Of a stretch of 54,154 nucleotides of DNA, positions 17,296 to 25,847 are shown piece after piece (position 1 is the first letter of the stretch; each line of letters begins with the position of its first letter). This DNA is from an uncultured Rhodopila sp. (GTDB lineage Bacteria > Pseudomonadota > Alphaproteobacteria > Acetobacterales > Acetobacteraceae). The notes beneath the pieces are model-generated. The model did not search any database. It was not told the origin of the DNA and was given only the letters and a program-made list of their open reading frames with translations. The stretch lies in the NCBI GenBank assembly GCA_903851415.1, contig CAINOE010000151.1, forward strand, positions 1 to 54,154. The letters are read 5' to 3'. A program made the position numbers and the translations under genes.

Positions 17296-17502
17296 CTAGC
17301 GTTTGTTCCGCAGGCGGCGGATCAGCGTCGCACCGGCACCGCCGGCGACCACGATGCCGAGGGTTGGCCAACCGAAATCGGGGGCGGGCAGTTCTTTGTT
17401 GTTGATGTTGCTGTCGTTGCTGTTGTCGTTGGGGGCGGCGCGGGCGGCGTGGATCGAACCGAGCAGCAGAATGGCAGCAAGGACGGCGAGCAAGCGTGGC
17501 AT
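17296..17502 (-). CDS. Tiny predicted exosortase substrate with C-terminal sorting signal
   Basis: The 68-residue product has a signal peptide (MPRLLAVLAAILLLGSIHAA), a short Asn/Asp/Ser-rich segment (23-36), a Pro motif at 38-44 (LPAPDFG), a single hydrophobic helix (about 45-61) and a basic tail RRLRNKR. That tripartite C-terminus is the layout of PEP-CTERM-like sorting signals. After both processing steps only about twenty residues would remain. GGAG at 17509-17512 precedes the ATG by six bases. Being directly upstream of the exosortase, it is the obvious candidate substrate. The hydrophobic helix could alternatively be a simple membrane anchor. Confidence 0.7.
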   Translation of the reverse strand: MPRLLAVLAAILLLGSIHAARAAPNDNSNDSNINNKELPAPDFGWPTLGIVVAGGAGATLIRRLRNKR

Positions 17503-17649
17503 GACATACTCCGGGTTGAGGACGCGGGCGAAGATTCATACCGTATGCCGGATTATGACGGAGTTATGCAATCACGTTTTGTGATCACTCGTCCCGGGAA
17601 GGATGGCACGGTCGGTATCGCGCCCGAGGTCGATCCGGCCGCCCGCCGC

Positions 17650-18984
17650 TCAGTGCAACTTGACGGACGGAGTCGGGCGCTGGGTCATTGTGCTGACGAC
17701 GGTGCGCCACAGCACCGACGGGCCGCCGTGCAAAGCGGCTTCGTGCATCTTATAGAGGGACCGGTACATCACCCTGGCGAACAGGCCCTCGATGAACATG
17801 CTGCGGCCGACGAGGAAGCCCATCAGGCTGCCGACGGTGCTGTACCGGCCCAGCGAGACCAGCGAGCCGAAATCCTTGTAGCGATACGGCTCCAGCGTGC
17901 GCCCCGCCAGGATCGCGCCGATTTGCCGCACCATGTGGGACGCCATCTGGTGTGCCGCCTGCGCCCTCGGCGGCACGGGAGTCGGGAACCCCTCGCGCGG
18001 GCAGGAGGCGCAGTCGCCGATGGCGAAGATATCCGGATCGCGCGTTGTCTGCAGCGTGTCCCTGACCACCAACTGGTTGATCCGGTTGGTTTCCAGCCCG
18101 TCGAGCTCCTTGAGGAAGTCCGGCGCCTTCACCCCGGCGGACCAGACCACCAGTTCCGACGGGATGAAGTCGCCATCCGCCAGCACCACGCCGTCGGCGC
18201 GCACCTCCGCCACCCGGGCGTTGGTGCGGACTTCGACGCCGATGCCGCGCAGCAGGTCCAGGGTGGCGTTGGAAATCCGCTCCGGCAGCGCGGGCAGGAT
18301 GCGCGGCGCCGCCTCGATCAGCACGATGTGGACGTCGCGCAGCGGGTCGATGCGGTCCAGGCCGTAGGCCAGCACCGCGCGCACGGTGCGGTGCAGTTCG
18401 GCCGATAGTTCGGTGCCGGTGGCCCCGGCGCCGATGATCGCCACGTGCAACTGGCCCGGGCGCACCGGCCCGGACTGCGCGTTGGCGCGCAGGCAGGCGT
18501 TGACGATGCGCCGGTTGAAGCGGCTGGCCTGCTCGGGATTTTCCAGCGGCACCGCGAACTGCGCCGCCCCCGGGGTGCCGAAATCGTTGGTGATGCTGCC
18601 GATGGCCATGACCAGCGTGTCGTAGGGCAGCGAGCGGGCGGGGGTTATCGGTCGGCCATCCTCGTCGTGCATCTCACCGAGGTGAAGCAGCTTGGCAGAG
18701 CGGTCGAGGCCGACGACCTCGCCGTATTTGTAGGTGAAGTGGTGCCAGTGCGCCTGAGCGAGGTAGTTCAGCTCGTGCTGCGACCGCCGCAGGCTTCCGG
18801 CGGCGACGGAGTGCAGCAGCGGCTTCCACAGATGGGTGCGGGACTTCTCGACCAGGGTGATCCGCGCCTTGCCGCGCTTGCCGAGCGTGTCGCCGAGTTT
18901 CGTCACCAGTTCCAGCCCGCCGGCCCCGCCTCCGGCGACCACGATGTGATGCAGAGTGTCGGTCGCGCGGGGTGGGGCAGCCAT
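17650..18984 (-). CDS. ndh: Type II NADH dehydrogenase (NDH-2)
   Basis: Single-subunit flavoprotein that passes electrons from NADH to quinone at the inner membrane without pumping protons. The 444-residue product has the FAD motif VVAGGGAGGLELV near the N-terminus, the NADH-binding IIGAGATGTELSAEL near 185-200, the FAD-contacting IFAIGDCASC and the C-terminal amphipathic region (SLVSLGRYSTVGSLMGFLVG) that binds the membrane. Length is normal for the family. It stands as a single gene, with the exosortase cassette downstream on the same strand. Confidence 0.93.
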   Translation of the reverse strand: MAAPPRATDTLHHIVVAGGGAGGLELVTKLGDTLGKRGKARITLVEKSRTHLWKPLLHSVAAGSLRRSQHELNYLAQAHWHHFTYKYGEVVGLDRSAKLLHLGEMHDEDGRPITPARSLPYDTLVMAIGSITNDFGTPGAAQFAVPLENPEQASRFNRRIVNACLRANAQSGPVRPGQLHVAIIGAGATGTELSAELHRTVRAVLAYGLDRIDPLRDVHIVLIEAAPRILPALPERISNATLDLLRGIGVEVRTNARVAEVRADGVVLADGDFIPSELVVWSAGVKAPDFLKELDGLETNRINQLVVRDTLQTTRDPDIFAIGDCASCPREGFPTPVPPRAQAAHQMASHMVRQIGAILAGRTLEPYRYKDFGSLVSLGRYSTVGSLMGFLVGRSMFIEGLFARVMYRSLYKMHEAALHGGPSVLWRTVVSTMTQRPTPSVKLH

Positions 18985-19046
18985 GCCTTTGTCCTTCCGG
19001 TCTGTCGGGCCAACCGTAGCAACGGTGGGCTGCGCCGGAAAAATGG

Positions 19047-20393
19047 CTATTCCGCGAGGGCGGCGTTAGCCCCCTCCGGCACGTTTTCCAGCCGCCGATC
19101 ATGGCCGAGGGCGGCGAGGATAACGCCGGAGGCCAGGACGCCCATGGAGATCGACAGCAGCCCGATGCTGAAGCTGCCGGTCGCGTCCTTGATCGCCCCC
19201 ATCATGTACGGCCCGAGGAACCCGCCGAGGTTGCCGACGGCGTTGATCAGCGCGATGCCTCCCGCCGCGGCGGTGCCGGACAGCATCGCCGTCGGCAGGG
19301 TCCAGAAGGTGGGCGCGATCGCGGCCTGGCCCATCTGCGACAGGATGATCGCCACCATCATCAGCACGGGGTTTTCCAGGAAGATGCACACGGCGAGGCC
19401 GGCGAAGGTCAGGAAACAGGCGGCGGCGGCGTGCAGGTTACGCTCACCGGTGCGGTCGGAGTGCAGGCCCCAGAGCACCATCGCGATCGCGCCGGCGGCG
19501 AACGGCAGTGCGCTGATGAGGCCGTTCAGGCCGACTCCGACGCCGAAGCGGCTGACGATCTGCGGCAGGAAGATGACCAGGCCGTAGCCGGTCATGTTCT
19601 GGCCGAAATACACCAGCGTGAGCAGCCAGACGCGGGGGTTGACCATCGTCTGGCCGAGCGAGAAGTCGTGGATGGTTTCGCGATGGGCGCGCTCGGCCGC
19701 GAGGCGGCGGGTCAGCCAGGTCTTTTGCTCATCGGTCAGCCAGTGCGCCTGCTGCGGCCCGTCGGTCAGGTAATACATGACCACGAAGCCGAGGATGACG
19801 GCGGGCAGCGCCTCCAGAATGAACAGCCACTGCCAGGCAGCCAGCCCGCCCCAATCGCCGAGCCGCAGAATCTGGCTGGAGATCAGCGATCCGGTGACGA
19901 TGGAGATCGGGATCGCGGTCATGAAGATGCCGACGATGCGGGAGCGGTAGGCGGAGGGGAACCACCAGGTCAGATAGAGGATGATGCCGGGGTAGAAGCC
20001 CGCCTCGGCAAGTCCGAGCAAGAAGCGGATGCCGAGGAAGGACCATGTGCCGGTGATGAAGGCGGTGGCGCCGGAGATGACGCCCCAGGTGAGCAGGATG
20101 CGGGCGATCCAGCGGCGCGCGCCGACTTTCGAGAGTATGAGATTGCTGGGGATTTCGAACAGGAAGTAGCCGAGGAAGAAGATGCCGCTGCCGATGCCGA
20201 AAATGGCGGAGGAAAACCCGAGCGCTTTGTTCATCGTCAGCGCCGCGAAGCCGACGTTTACGCGATCGAGATAGGCGGCGAAGTAGCTGACCATGAGCAG
20301 CGGGATCAGCCGCCGCGTGACCCTCCGCATGGTCTCCTTCTCGATTGGATCGATGGCGGATGCGGAGCGGGTGTAGGGCGTGTCGGCGGCCAT
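19047..20393 (-). CDS. MFS transporter, anion:cation symporter (ACS) family
   Basis: The 448-residue protein has 12 hydrophobic segments with the ACS-type N-terminus (RRLIPLLMVSYFAAYLDRVNVGFAAL) and the loop 2-3 pattern FLGYFLFEIPSNLILSKVGARRWIARI. This family imports organic anions such as tartrate, phthalate or hexuronates. The substrate is not predictable here: no catabolic gene is linked. The ATG at 20393 is accepted because the family motif starts about 28 residues later, as usual. Confidence 0.9.
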   Translation of the reverse strand: MAADTPYTRSASAIDPIEKETMRRVTRRLIPLLMVSYFAAYLDRVNVGFAALTMNKALGFSSAIFGIGSGIFFLGYFLFEIPSNLILSKVGARRWIARILLTWGVISGATAFITGTWSFLGIRFLLGLAEAGFYPGIILYLTWWFPSAYRSRIVGIFMTAIPISIVTGSLISSQILRLGDWGGLAAWQWLFILEALPAVILGFVVMYYLTDGPQQAHWLTDEQKTWLTRRLAAERAHRETIHDFSLGQTMVNPRVWLLTLVYFGQNMTGYGLVIFLPQIVSRFGVGVGLNGLISALPFAAGAIAMVLWGLHSDRTGERNLHAAAACFLTFAGLAVCIFLENPVLMMVAIILSQMGQAAIAPTFWTLPTAMLSGTAAAGGIALINAVGNLGGFLGPYMMGAIKDATGSFSIGLLSISMGVLASGVILAALGHDRRLENVPEGANAALAE

Positions 20394-20544
20394 GCGCGGT
20401 CTCCCCTGCGTATTTTCATTGTCGGTGGACCGCCGGTTGGGTGGGCGATCCAGACAGCAACGCGGAGGGAGGGTTCCGGTTCGCCGGAAATCGTGAGGGG
20501 TTGTGTTTTTGGAGCGGGGGTGAGGCGGGGGTCTTGGTTCGAGG

Positions 20545-20760
20545 CTATGCGCGGGTTTCCCGGCTGGCGGCGAGGTCGCCTTCCCAACCCGGGCCGATCA
20601 TGTCCTCGACGGCCTGTCTCTGCCGGGCAAGGCGCACGAGCAGGCGCAGCCCGGCCACCACCGCTGCCTCGGCGGTTGAGGCACCGGTCGCGCGCATGGC
20701 CTCGGTCAGCAACGCATCGTCGATGTCGATCGTGATTCGCACAGGCGCCTCTACCGTCAT
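20545..20760 (-). CDS. VapB-like antitoxin, toxin not adjacent
   Basis: The 71-residue product has the family pattern of VapB antitoxins: an N-terminal ribbon-helix DNA-binding part (VRITIDIDDALLTEAMRATG), a helix (AAVVAGLRLLVRLARQR) and the C-terminal toxin-binding element GWEGDL. Such proteins neutralise PIN-domain RNases and repress their own operon. No PIN-domain gene follows: 20394-20544 is empty and the next gene is an MFS carrier. The start codon itself (20758-20760) lies inside repeat family B (20755-20789), so the repeat provides the start and leader. It may be an orphan left by toxin loss. Confidence 0.75.
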   Translation of the reverse strand: MTVEAPVRITIDIDDALLTEAMRATGASTAEAAVVAGLRLLVRLARQRQAVEDMIGPGWEGDLAASRETRA

Positions 20761-20789
20761 GGCGGGCGCAGGCCCGCCATCCATGCCTT
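20755..20789. repeat. Palindromic repeat, family B copy 2
   Basis: Thirty-five bases starting CGTCATGGCGGGCGCAGG match 3334-3368 with three differences. The following bases (20790-20840) echo the hairpin part of copy 1 only weakly and then end in GGTCGGCATGACGGG, an inverted version of the opening GTCATG. The copy covers the VapB-like start codon. Confidence 0.65.
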
Positions 20790-20996
20790 TGTTTATACGT
20801 CCAAAACGCTTAGATCGCTACCCCGGTCGGCATGACGGGACAGTGCTGCCGGAGAGTCGATGGCGTGGGGTGTCGGCATACGTTCCAAGCATCTTCTCCG
20901 CCTTGGCAGCTTAGCCGGAGGCGGCTGGACACCCCGGGGTGACCGTTGCAGATTCGCACGATAAGGTCGTCTGCCACGACCTGTGTAGGACAAGCC

Positions 20997-23900
20997 ATGG
21001 CGACCTCACGTCATTCCGTCATGATTTCGAGCACCTATAAGGAGCTGGCCGATCATCGTGTCGCGGTCAGCAAGGCTGCGCTCGGGCAGGGGATGTATCC
21101 GCTGGATATGGCGAACGATTCTGCCATACCGGATCAGGATCTGATCGCGGCCTCTCTGGCGAAGGTCGACGAAGCCGATGCGTATGTCGGGCTGATCAGT
21201 TACCGTTACGGTCAAATCATCGAAGACCCCGGCCGAAACCCGGACGGTTTTTCGCTGACGGAGCTTGAATTCCGGCGCGCAGCGAAGAATGGCCTTCCGA
21301 TCTGCATGTTCATCATGCACGCGGACCATCCCGTGCCGCGTAGCGCGGTGAATGCCGAACCCGCAACGGCCGGCAAACTCGCCGCGTTCATCGAGTTGGC
21401 GAAGAAGGACCGGATCTACGCCGAGTTCACGTCGGTCGATGACCTGAAGGCGAAGGTGGTCCAGACGCTGGCCCTGCTGAAAGACGTGCTCGACAAGGCG
21501 GCATCGCCAAAGCCGGCGCCGATCACACCGGCCGCGGCCGCCACACCTGACATCCCCGCGCCGCCGGCGTTCTATGCGAGGCCGCCCTACCTCCCCGGCT
21601 ATGCCTTCCAGGGCCGGGTCAAGGAACTCGCGGCGCTGAAAGACTGGGCCGGTTCAGCCGATGCGATGCTGGTGTTCGAGGCCATCGGCGGCATGGGCAA
21701 GAGCATGGTGACCTGGGAATGGGTCACCAAACACGCCGCCGCCGACCGCGCCGACTGGGCCGGCATCCTGTGGTACAGCTTCTATGAGCGCGGCGCGGAG
21801 ATGAAGGACTTCTGCGTCACCGCTCTGTCCTACATGACCCGCCGCCCGCGCAATGACCTCCGCACCCGCCCGAGCTTCGAACTGGCGGACGAGCTTCTGT
21901 CGCTGCTGCGCGAGCGTCCGTGGCTGCTCGTACTGGACGGGTTGGAGCGCACCTTGGTCGCCTATAATCGCTCCGACGCCGCGCAGATCCGGGATGACGA
22001 GGTCGAGGCGAGCGAAGGTGCGACCGGGGCGGCGCCGACGAACTGCTTCCGCCCGGACGACGACGATCTGCTGCGGCAACTCAGCGCAACCGGGCGGTCG
22101 AAAATCCTGATCTCGTCCCGCCTGATGCCGCGCGTGCTGCTCAACGCCCTCGGCCAACCTCGCCCGGGCGTGCGGCGTTTCCAACTGCTCGGGCTTGATC
22201 CGCGCGATGCCGAGTCGATGCTGCGTCAGGCTGGAATCACCGGCGACGGTGAGCGGATGCAACAGTATCTGGAGCGGCAGTTCGGTTGCCACCCGCTGGT
22301 GATCGGCGTCGCCGGCGGGCTGGTTCTCAACCACATGCGGGCGCGGGGCAATTTCGATCGCTGGGTGGACGATCCGGACGGTGGCGCGTCGGTGAATCTG
22401 GCGGATGCGGACATCGTGCAGCGCCGGACCCATATCCTGAAACTGGCGTTCGAGGGTTTGGAACCAAACGCCCGGGAGTTGATGGCCCGCATCGCGGTGA
22501 TCGCCAATGCCGTCGATCTGGATGTCTTGGAGGCATTGAACCCCGCCCGGCCGCTGCCCCCGAAGGAGGTGAAAGCACCAGTGGCGCCGGATTTTGAGAA
22601 CGGCTGGTATCTCGAAATGCTGCGCGAGCGACACACGGAGGCGAAGACGGACGAAGAGAGGGCGGACCTTGCACAGCAAATCGCCGACCACCAGCGCGAA
22701 CAGCAAGACGAATACAAGGCTGCCTGCCAAGCCTATACCGCCTATCAGTCGGCGCTCTCGGTCTGGCGCGGATCGGACTCACTCCGTGCCGCGACACGTT
22801 GGCTGAACGCCGCGTTGCGGGATTTGGAAACCCGGGGTCTGCTGCAATGCGACCGGCAGACGGGGAAGTACGACCTGCATCCGGTAGTGCGGGGCTATAC
22901 CGTCGGCTCGTTGACCGCCGAAGGTCGGGCGCAGGCCGGCCAGCAGGTCGCGGACTATTTCTCATCGCGTCCGGCACCGTCCTATGAGACCGCGATCTCG
23001 CTCGAGGACCTTGTCAATCGCATCCAGGTGGTTCAGGCCCTCAATCTGGCGGCGAAAGCAACGGCGGCGTGGGATGCGCTGCGTGGGGACCTCGACAGGG
23101 CGCTGTATCGGCTGGAACGGCATCATGAATTGCTGGCGCTGCTGCGGCCGTTGTTCCCCGGCGGGTGGTCCGCGCCTCCAGTGGGGGTGGATGATCCGGG
23201 GTTTGTCGCAGGCGAGGCCGCGCTTGCACTTAAGGAGATTGGACTTCTCGCCGACGCTGCCGTCCAGGAGATATTCGGTATCGAGGATGATATTGAGACC
23301 GGAGACACCCGCAACCTCAGCGTTCGTCTCAGAAACCATTCAGCAACGATTTCCTCTACTGGGGAGACGGCGCGAGCGGAGCGCCTGCTCCGCCTTGCCC
23401 TGGATGCCGCAGTGGCTACTGCTGATGACGAACAAGCGCTTTGGTGTGAACTTTTCTTGGTCTCGGACCTGGTCGTTCGCGGCGCGCTCGCCGATGCCAG
23501 AACAGCTTGGACGGAACTCGCAACGAGATTGCCCGACGCAGCCCGCAGAGACGGGCAACTCGAGGCCCAGGCCCTCCTGATCGAAGCACAGTTGGCGTTT
23601 CGCGAAGGTGCGCTGACCGCTGCGGCGCTGGGTGTCGCGGTCGACCGCGTCCACGCGCTTGCCGAGCCGGCAATCGAGCGCCGGCTCCGATCTCTCTCCG
23701 GCGACTGGCATCAGGCGAATTTCCGCAACGAAGCGGCGGTGGAGGCGTACGGGCGCGCGATCGAAATGGCCCACGCCGTCGGGCTGCGGGACACAGAGTC
23801 GGAGGCGGCACGCGGTCTTTCCCTCGCCCGGCTTGGCCACCGGGCAGAGGCCGAGGCTGCCGCAGCGTCGGCCGAGCGCGACCCGCCTCATGCCGCCCTG

Positions 23901-24167
23901 GCCGAACTATACCTGGAGCTGGGGGATCGCAACAAAGCTCGGCATCACGCGATTGAGGGATACAAGCTCGCTTGGGCGGATGGCCCACCCTACGCGTTCC
24001 GCTGGTCCTTGCAGACCTGCCGCAAAGTCCTGCAAGCCCTGAACGAGCCGGAACCGCAACTGCCCCCCTACGACCCCGCCAGGATCAAGCCGATCGAGTT
24101 CGAAGCCGATATCCGCCGCCTGCTGGCGGAACATGAAGCAAAGAAAAAGCCACCCCCCGAGGACTAG
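20997..24167 (+). CDS. DUF4062-STAND NTPase-TPR-like protein, candidate defence or stress sensor
   Basis: The 1056-residue product has three parts. Residues 5-165 match DUF4062 (VMISSTYKELADHR at the start and LTELEFRRAAKNGLPI). After a Pro/Ala linker, a STAND/NB-ARC-type NTPase has Walker A IGGMGKSM at 230-237, Walker B WLLVLDGLE at 309-317, a sensor KILISSR near 382 and a CHPLVIGVAGG motif. The C-terminal third is helical and Ala-rich, TPR-like. STAND proteins oligomerise on sensing a trigger and fire an N-terminal domain; several families protect against phages. Function here is inferred from architecture. The ATG at 20997 has TAGGA six bases upstream. Palindromic repeats lie on both sides. 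Confidence 0.8.
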   Translation: MATSRHSVMISSTYKELADHRVAVSKAALGQGMYPLDMANDSAIPDQDLIAASLAKVDEADAYVGLISYRYGQIIEDPGRNPDGFSLTELEFRRAAKNGLPICMFIMHADHPVPRSAVNAEPATAGKLAAFIELAKKDRIYAEFTSVDDLKAKVVQTLALLKDVLDKAASPKPAPITPAAAATPDIPAPPAFYARPPYLPGYAFQGRVKELAALKDWAGSADAMLVFEAIGGMGKSMVTWEWVTKHAAADRADWAGILWYSFYERGAEMKDFCVTALSYMTRRPRNDLRTRPSFELADELLSLLRERPWLLVLDGLERTLVAYNRSDAAQIRDDEVEASEGATGAAPTNCFRPDDDDLLRQLSATGRSKILISSRLMPRVLLNALGQPRPGVRRFQLLGLDPRDAESMLRQAGITGDGERMQQYLERQFGCHPLVIGVAGGLVLNHMRARGNFDRWVDDPDGGASVNLADADIVQRRTHILKLAFEGLEPNARELMARIAVIANAVDLDVLEALNPARPLPPKEVKAPVAPDFENGWYLEMLRERHTEAKTDEERADLAQQIADHQREQQDEYKAACQAYTAYQSALSVWRGSDSLRAATRWLNAALRDLETRGLLQCDRQTGKYDLHPVVRGYTVGSLTAEGRAQAGQQVADYFSSRPAPSYETAISLEDLVNRIQVVQALNLAAKATAAWDALRGDLDRALYRLERHHELLALLRPLFPGGWSAPPVGVDDPGFVAGEAALALKEIGLLADAAVQEIFGIEDDIETGDTRNLSVRLRNHSATISSTGETARAERLLRLALDAAVATADDEQALWCELFLVSDLVVRGALADARTAWTELATRLPDAARRDGQLEAQALLIEAQLAFREGALTAAALGVAVDRVHALAEPAIERRLRSLSGDWHQANFRNEAAVEAYGRAIEMAHAVGLRDTESEAARGLSLARLGHRAEAEAAAASAERDPPHAALAELYLELGDRNKARHHAIEGYKLAWADGPPYAFRWSLQTCRKVLQALNEPEPQLPPYDPARIKPIEFEADIRRLLAEHEAKKKPPPED

Positions 24168-24333
24168 GGGATTGTCATGCCGGCTGGAAAGGCGACGGCC
24201 GAGCCACCCCGTCATGGCCCGGCTTGTCCGGGCCACCTATGGCGGCACTGTGCTGGTATAGGTGGCCCGGACAAGCCGGGCCATGACGGGTAAATGGAAC
24301 CGCGGCTGCCTTTCCGGTCAAACTGAACACGCT
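24168..24333. repeat. Repeat element with family A palindrome copy 3
   Basis: Perfect 29-base arms at 24212-24240 and 24258-24286 match copies 1 and 2. Outside the arms, GGCTGGAAAGGCGACGG (24182-24198) is partly repeated in inverted form by GCGGCTGCCTTTCCGG (24302-24317), so this copy too may be enclosed by terminal inverted repeats. It lies between two convergent genes, where the stem could also act as a transcription stop. Confidence 0.75.
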
Positions 24334-25035
24334 CTAACCCCCCCGCCCCTCCGTCACCATCCGCACCAACTCCCGCCGCACCTCCGCCGCATCCTTCACC
24401 GGCGCCGCAAACGGAATCCGCACCACCCGCTCCTCCAGCGCCAGATCGAACCCGTCCACATCGACCGCCACCATCCGCCAGTCCCCCGCCGAACCGGCGA
24501 TCGCCGCCAGCGCGGCCGCGTGGTCCCGGTTGCAGTGCTCCAGGATCCCCGCCTCCGCCGCCAGCACCGCCTTCATCGCCTCCGGGTCGGGTGCCACGTC
24601 GCTGGCCTTCAGCCGGTAAGCCCGGCCGAACCCGCCCACCAGCCGCAGCGCCTCCGGCTTGATCCGCCAGAAGCTGAAATCGCCGAAACCGGCATACAAC
24701 TCCGCATACGGATGCACCGTCAGGAACCGCGCCCTGAGCTTCTTGTCCTCCACCACCTCGGCCGAGCCGATGAATGTCACCCGCGGCGTCGTCTGCGGAT
24801 TGACCGTCTCCGGCACCCCGGCCAGCAGCACCGAGCACCGCGGGTCCGCCGCCAGATGCCGCGTATGCTCCGACAGCTTCGACACCAGGATCGCCAGCGA
24901 CCCGTCCGGCAGACACGCCGGAGTCACCAGGGACGCGAACGGGTGTCCCTTGTCGCTGGTGGCCAGCGTCCCAACCCGGGCCGAGCGCAGCAGGCGGCGC
25001 GCTTCCAGCGGCGGATCATATTCGTCATCTGCCAT
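24334..25035 (-). CDS. HugZ-like pyridoxamine-phosphate-oxidase-fold protein with DUF2470
   Basis: The 233-residue product has an N-terminal split-barrel flavin/heme-binding domain (LLRSARVGTLATSDKGHPFASLV through RVTFIGSAEV) and a C-terminal DUF2470 domain (ILEHCNRDHAAALAAIAG). This arrangement is found in HugZ-type heme-utilisation proteins and related oxidoreductases. The conserved YPYAELYAGFGDF-type segment appears as HPYAELYAGFGDF. A heme-related role is likely but cofactor cannot be decided by eye. The ATG at 25035 has a GGAG ten bases upstream; a longer frame to 25095 is not needed. It is divergent from chvI. Confidence 0.85.
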   Translation of the reverse strand: MADDEYDPPLEARRLLRSARVGTLATSDKGHPFASLVTPACLPDGSLAILVSKLSEHTRHLAADPRCSVLLAGVPETVNPQTTPRVTFIGSAEVVEDKKLRARFLTVHPYAELYAGFGDFSFWRIKPEALRLVGGFGRAYRLKASDVAPDPEAMKAVLAAEAGILEHCNRDHAAALAAIAGSAGDWRMVAVDVDGFDLALEERVVRIPFAAPVKDAAEVRRELVRMVTEGRGG

Positions 25036-25145
25036 GATGCGTTCACTCCATGTCCGGCAATCTGCCATAATCGTCGCCGATATGGCAGACTCCACGTGCC
25101 AGATTCCACGTGCCAGACTCCGCCCCGACCGGCAAGGAACACCCG

Positions 25146-25847
25146 ATGAAGCAGACCATCGCCTTGGTAGACGACGACCGCAACATCCTCACCAGCGTAT
25201 CGATGACCCTGGAGCAGGAGGGATTCACCGTCCGCACCTACACCGACGGCGAAAGCGCGCTTCAGGGCATGACCGCCAAGCCGGTGGACCTCGCCGTGCT
25301 CGACATCAAGATGCCGCGCATGGACGGGATGGAACTGCTGCAGCGCCTGCGCCAGCGCAGCTCCATCCCGGTGATCTTCCTGACCTCCAAGGACGAGGAG
25401 GTCGATGAGCTGATGGGCCTGCGACTCGGCGCCGACGACTACATCACCAAGCCGTTCAGCCAGCGCCTCCTGCTCGAACGCATCCGCGCCCTGCTGCGCC
25501 GCAACGAAGTCGGCAAGGCCGAGGGCTCGGGCGCCGCGCCGAGCGGGGTGATGACCCGCGGCGACCTCGTGCTGGACGAAACCAAGCACCAGTGCACCTG
25601 GAAGGGCGTCGACATCCAGTTGACGGTGACGGAGTTCCTGCTGGTCAAGGCGCTGGCCGCGCGGCCGGGCATGGTGAAAAGCCGTGACCAACTGATCGAT
25701 GCGGCGTATGGCGAGAACATCTATGTCGACGACCGCACGATCGACAGCCACGTGAAACGGATACGCAAGAAGTTCCGCACCGGAACGGAAGAGTTCAACC
25801 AGATCGAGACGCTCTACGGTATCGGCTACCGCTACAAGGAGCAGTGA
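25146..25847 (+). CDS. chvI: Response regulator ChvI-like, OmpR family
   Basis: The 233-residue product has a receiver domain with acidic pocket DDD (9-11), phosphoacceptor Asp53 in VLDIKMPRMDG, Lys in ITKPFS, and an OmpR-type winged helix (LTVTEFLLVKALA, then TIDSHVKRIRKKF and IGYRYKEQ). It closely follows the ChvI pattern of alphaproteobacteria, which responds to acid or envelope stress. AAGGAA precedes the ATG. The sensor kinase gene begins at the base after its stop, so the pair is one operon. Confidence 0.92.
   Translation: MKQTIALVDDDRNILTSVSMTLEQEGFTVRTYTDGESALQGMTAKPVDLAVLDIKMPRMDGMELLQRLRQRSSIPVIFLTSKDEEVDELMGLRLGADDYITKPFSQRLLLERIRALLRRNEVGKAEGSGAAPSGVMTRGDLVLDETKHQCTWKGVDIQLTVTEFLLVKALAARPGMVKSRDQLIDAAYGENIYVDDRTIDSHVKRIRKKFRTGTEEFNQIETLYGIGYRYKEQ

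Noticed and set aside
17240..17539. Other frames overlapping the 68-residue sorting-signal gene
   Set aside because: Their products are Arg/Gln-rich without signal peptide; only the 17502-17296 frame has signal peptide, helix, basic tail and a ribosome site.
19101..20735. Plus-strand frame of 544 codons rich in Gly, Asp, Glu
   Set aside because: Antisense of the ACS transporter gene; low-complexity product without motifs.
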